DNA of 42,132 nucleotides from a bacterium (lineage in GTDB: Bacteria; JAMOTN01). Positions 40,890 through 42,132 of the stretch are shown piece after piece. The notes beneath the pieces were generated by a model that was not told where the DNA came from, ran no database searches, and was given only the letters and a program-made list of their open reading frames with translations. The stretch is taken from NCBI GenBank assembly GCA_027062325.1, contig JAMOTN010000032.1, forward strand, positions 1 through 42,132. The letters run 5' to 3'. A program made the position numbers and the translations under genes. Position 1 is the first letter of the stretch. Each line of letters opens with the position of its first letter.

Positions 40890-41585
40890 ATGGCTGTAGA
40901 GATAGCTGTGTACGGCCTTGATGGACAAGAAAAAAAGAAGATAGAGTTGAATGAAAAAGTGTTCGGTTTCGATTATAAGCCAGCGCTTATTGCAGAAGTG
41001 GCTTTGTTGTTGCGTGAAAATCAGCGTTTGGGGACACGGAAAACTAAGACGCGTTCTGAGGTGCGTGGTGGCGGAAGGAAGCCTTGGCGGCAGAAAGGGA
41101 CGGGTCGTGCTCGTCAGGGATCTATAAGAGCGCCTCACTGGGTCGGTGGGGCTGTGGCTCATGGTCCCAAGGTTCAGGAATTTTACAACAATATTCCACG
41201 TCGTAAAAGGAATGGAGCTATTAGGAGCTTGCTTTCTTTTAGACTTGGAAATGGTGAAGTAAAGGTAATTGAAAAGGTTGAGTTTGAGAAGCCCTCTGTA
41301 AAAGAGATGAAGCAGGCTCTTGAGAAACTTCAGTTAGCTGGAGAGAAGATAGTAGTTTTCTATTCTGGAGAAGACAAAAACTTGAAAGAATCTTTGAAGA
41401 ATTTTGGCAACGTTAGGTTGGTAAGAGCAGAAAATATAAATGCTTATATAGCGATGTTGGGAAAAGTGTTGCTCTTTACAGAACCTGCAATAAAGCAGAT
41501 AGAAGATGCGTTATTAAGAGGTAGTGAGTTAAAAAGAGGGAAAAGACAGGTTCAGTTACTTAAGTTGAGGAGGAAGAGTGCTTAG
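40890..41585 (+). CDS. rplD: Ribosomal protein L4
   Basis: A 231-residue L4 (23S rRNA binder lining the exit tunnel). The tunnel loop is recognisable in the stretch RGGGRKPWRQKGTGRARQGS, followed by RAPHWVGGAVAHGP. The C-terminal Rossmann-like part is more divergent, and a basic tail follows. The start has GGGGG upstream. In E. coli L4 represses the S10 operon; no matching leader is seen here since the operon begins at rpsL. Confidence 0.97.
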   Translation: MAVEIAVYGLDGQEKKKIELNEKVFGFDYKPALIAEVALLLRENQRLGTRKTKTRSEVRGGGRKPWRQKGTGRARQGSIRAPHWVGGAVAHGPKVQEFYNNIPRRKRNGAIRSLLSFRLGNGEVKVIEKVEFEKPSVKEMKQALEKLQLAGEKIVVFYSGEDKNLKESLKNFGNVRLVRAENINAYIAMLGKVLLFTEPAIKQIEDALLRGSELKRGKRQVQLLKLRRKSA

Positions 41586-41618
41586 TAAGAAACAAAGAGG
41601 TCTTGGGAGGGATAGGCT

Positions 41619-41924
41619 ATGAGTTGGAATCCATACGACATAATAATAAGGCCCATAGTTACTGAGAAAGCTTTAACTCAGTTGAATGAAGGGAAAGGAA
41701 AAAAGTATGTTTTTGAAGTTAGGCTTGATGCCAAGAAACCTGAGATAAAGAGGGCTGTTGAGGAAATATTCGGGGTCAGGGTAGATAAGGTGAATACTAT
41801 AAATATGAAGTCAAAACCAAAAAGATTGGGAAGGTTTATGGGAAGAACAAAGCGTTGGAAAAAGGCTATAGTGACTTTAAAACCGGGTGAGGTAATAGAA
41901 AAGTTGGAAGTATTGAAGGGATAA
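41619..41924 (+). CDS. rplW: Ribosomal protein L23
   Basis: A 101-residue L23, which sits at the exit tunnel and docks signal recognition particle and trigger factor. Starts with PYDIIIRPIVTEKA; then KYVFEVRLDAKKPEIKRAVEEIFGVRVDKVNT and GRFMGRTKRWKKAIVTLKPG are typical. Length is normal. GGGAGGG lies upstream. It is followed after 65 bases by rplB. Confidence 0.97.
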   Translation: MSWNPYDIIIRPIVTEKALTQLNEGKGKKYVFEVRLDAKKPEIKRAVEEIFGVRVDKVNTINMKSKPKRLGRFMGRTKRWKKAIVTLKPGEVIEKLEVLKG

Positions 41925-41989
41925 TTTGATAAAATAGACTGCAATGAGTTTTAGAGGTCAAACAAGAAAGATAAGAGGGGTGAAAGAAT

Positions 41990-42132
41990 ATGGGGTTAAA
42001 AAGATTTAAGCCGGTAACACCTGGAAGAAGGCATATGGTCATACCAACCTATGAAGAGGTTACTAAGACTGAACCGGAGAAGAAATTAACAGAGCCTATC
42101 GTCAGAAGGGGTGGCCGCAATAATTTTGGTCA
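41990..42132 (+). CDS. rplB: Ribosomal protein L2, N-terminal fragment (cut by window edge)
   Basis: Only the first 47 codons are in the window: MGLKRFKPVTPGRRHMVIP, then TYEEVTK...EPIVRRGGRNNFG, the standard beginning of L2 (23S rRNA binder near the peptidyl transferase centre). The ATG at 41990 has GAGGGG upstream. It continues the S10-type gene order after L23. Confidence 0.95.
   Translation, partial: MGLKRFKPVTPGRRHMVIPTYEEVTKTEPEKKLTEPIVRRGGRNNFG

Overview
The window looks like chromosome from a low-GC, probably thermophilic and probably double-membraned bacterium. Evidence for this: coding strands are loaded with A and G, and proteins are rich in Glu, Lys, Val and Ile. TrpS carries the four-cysteine Fe-S motif known from Thermotoga maritima. 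Der has an NKxE-type G4 motif, as in T. maritima. A thermococcal-type proline dehydrogenase cluster is present, and so are several lipoproteins and a likely beta-barrel protein. I cannot fix the phylum from sequence alone; Thermotogota, Caldisericota or a similar deep lineage would fit. TTG and GTG starts with strong GGAGG-type ribosome sites are common. No tRNA, rRNA, CRISPR array, IS element or phage gene was seen, and no gene-free stretch exceeds 300 bases.

Layout. 1-450: end of an ABC exporter gene and a strong hairpin terminator. 479-1933 (minus): a lipoprotein. 2059-11625 (plus): one tightly packed run of an M20 peptidase, a NUDIX hydrolase, an envelope group (two small membrane proteins, two prepilin-like proteins, a large secreted TPR protein, an ABC ATPase), a protein with a Cas4/AddB-like cysteine pattern, then trpS, scpA and scpB. 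11630-12505 (minus): RNase HIII. 12571-27289 (plus): three unknown membrane or exported proteins, der, moeA, a glycogen-debranching-type glycosidase, a five-gene flavin/Fe-S dehydrogenase cluster, a VWA protein and a TPR lipoprotein, closed by a strong terminator. 27409-35093 (minus): an envelope-sensing set of a TPR/beta-barrel protein, a FecR-domain protein, a CHASE2-adenylate cyclase whose frame is broken once, and a 986-residue lipoprotein. 35200-36438 (minus): guanine deaminase. 36511 to the window end (plus): str/S10 ribosomal operon (rpsL, rpsG, fusA, rpsJ, rplC, rplD, rplW, start of rplB), with no tuf between fusA and rpsJ.

How the parts fit. The five-gene redox cluster contains every module of a dye-linked L-proline (or related amino acid) dehydrogenase: substrate-side FAD subunit, NAD-type flavoprotein, and plant-type 2Fe-2S, 2x[4Fe-4S] and BFD-type 2Fe-2S proteins, each as its own gene. 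The minus-strand set could pass an envelope signal (FecR, CHASE2) to cAMP. The clearest leads for new biology are the TTTCCCC frameshift in the cyclase gene, the envelope cluster at 3766-8717, the unrecognised protein with a C...CX2CX5C pattern, and the trio of unknown exported proteins at 12571-16677.
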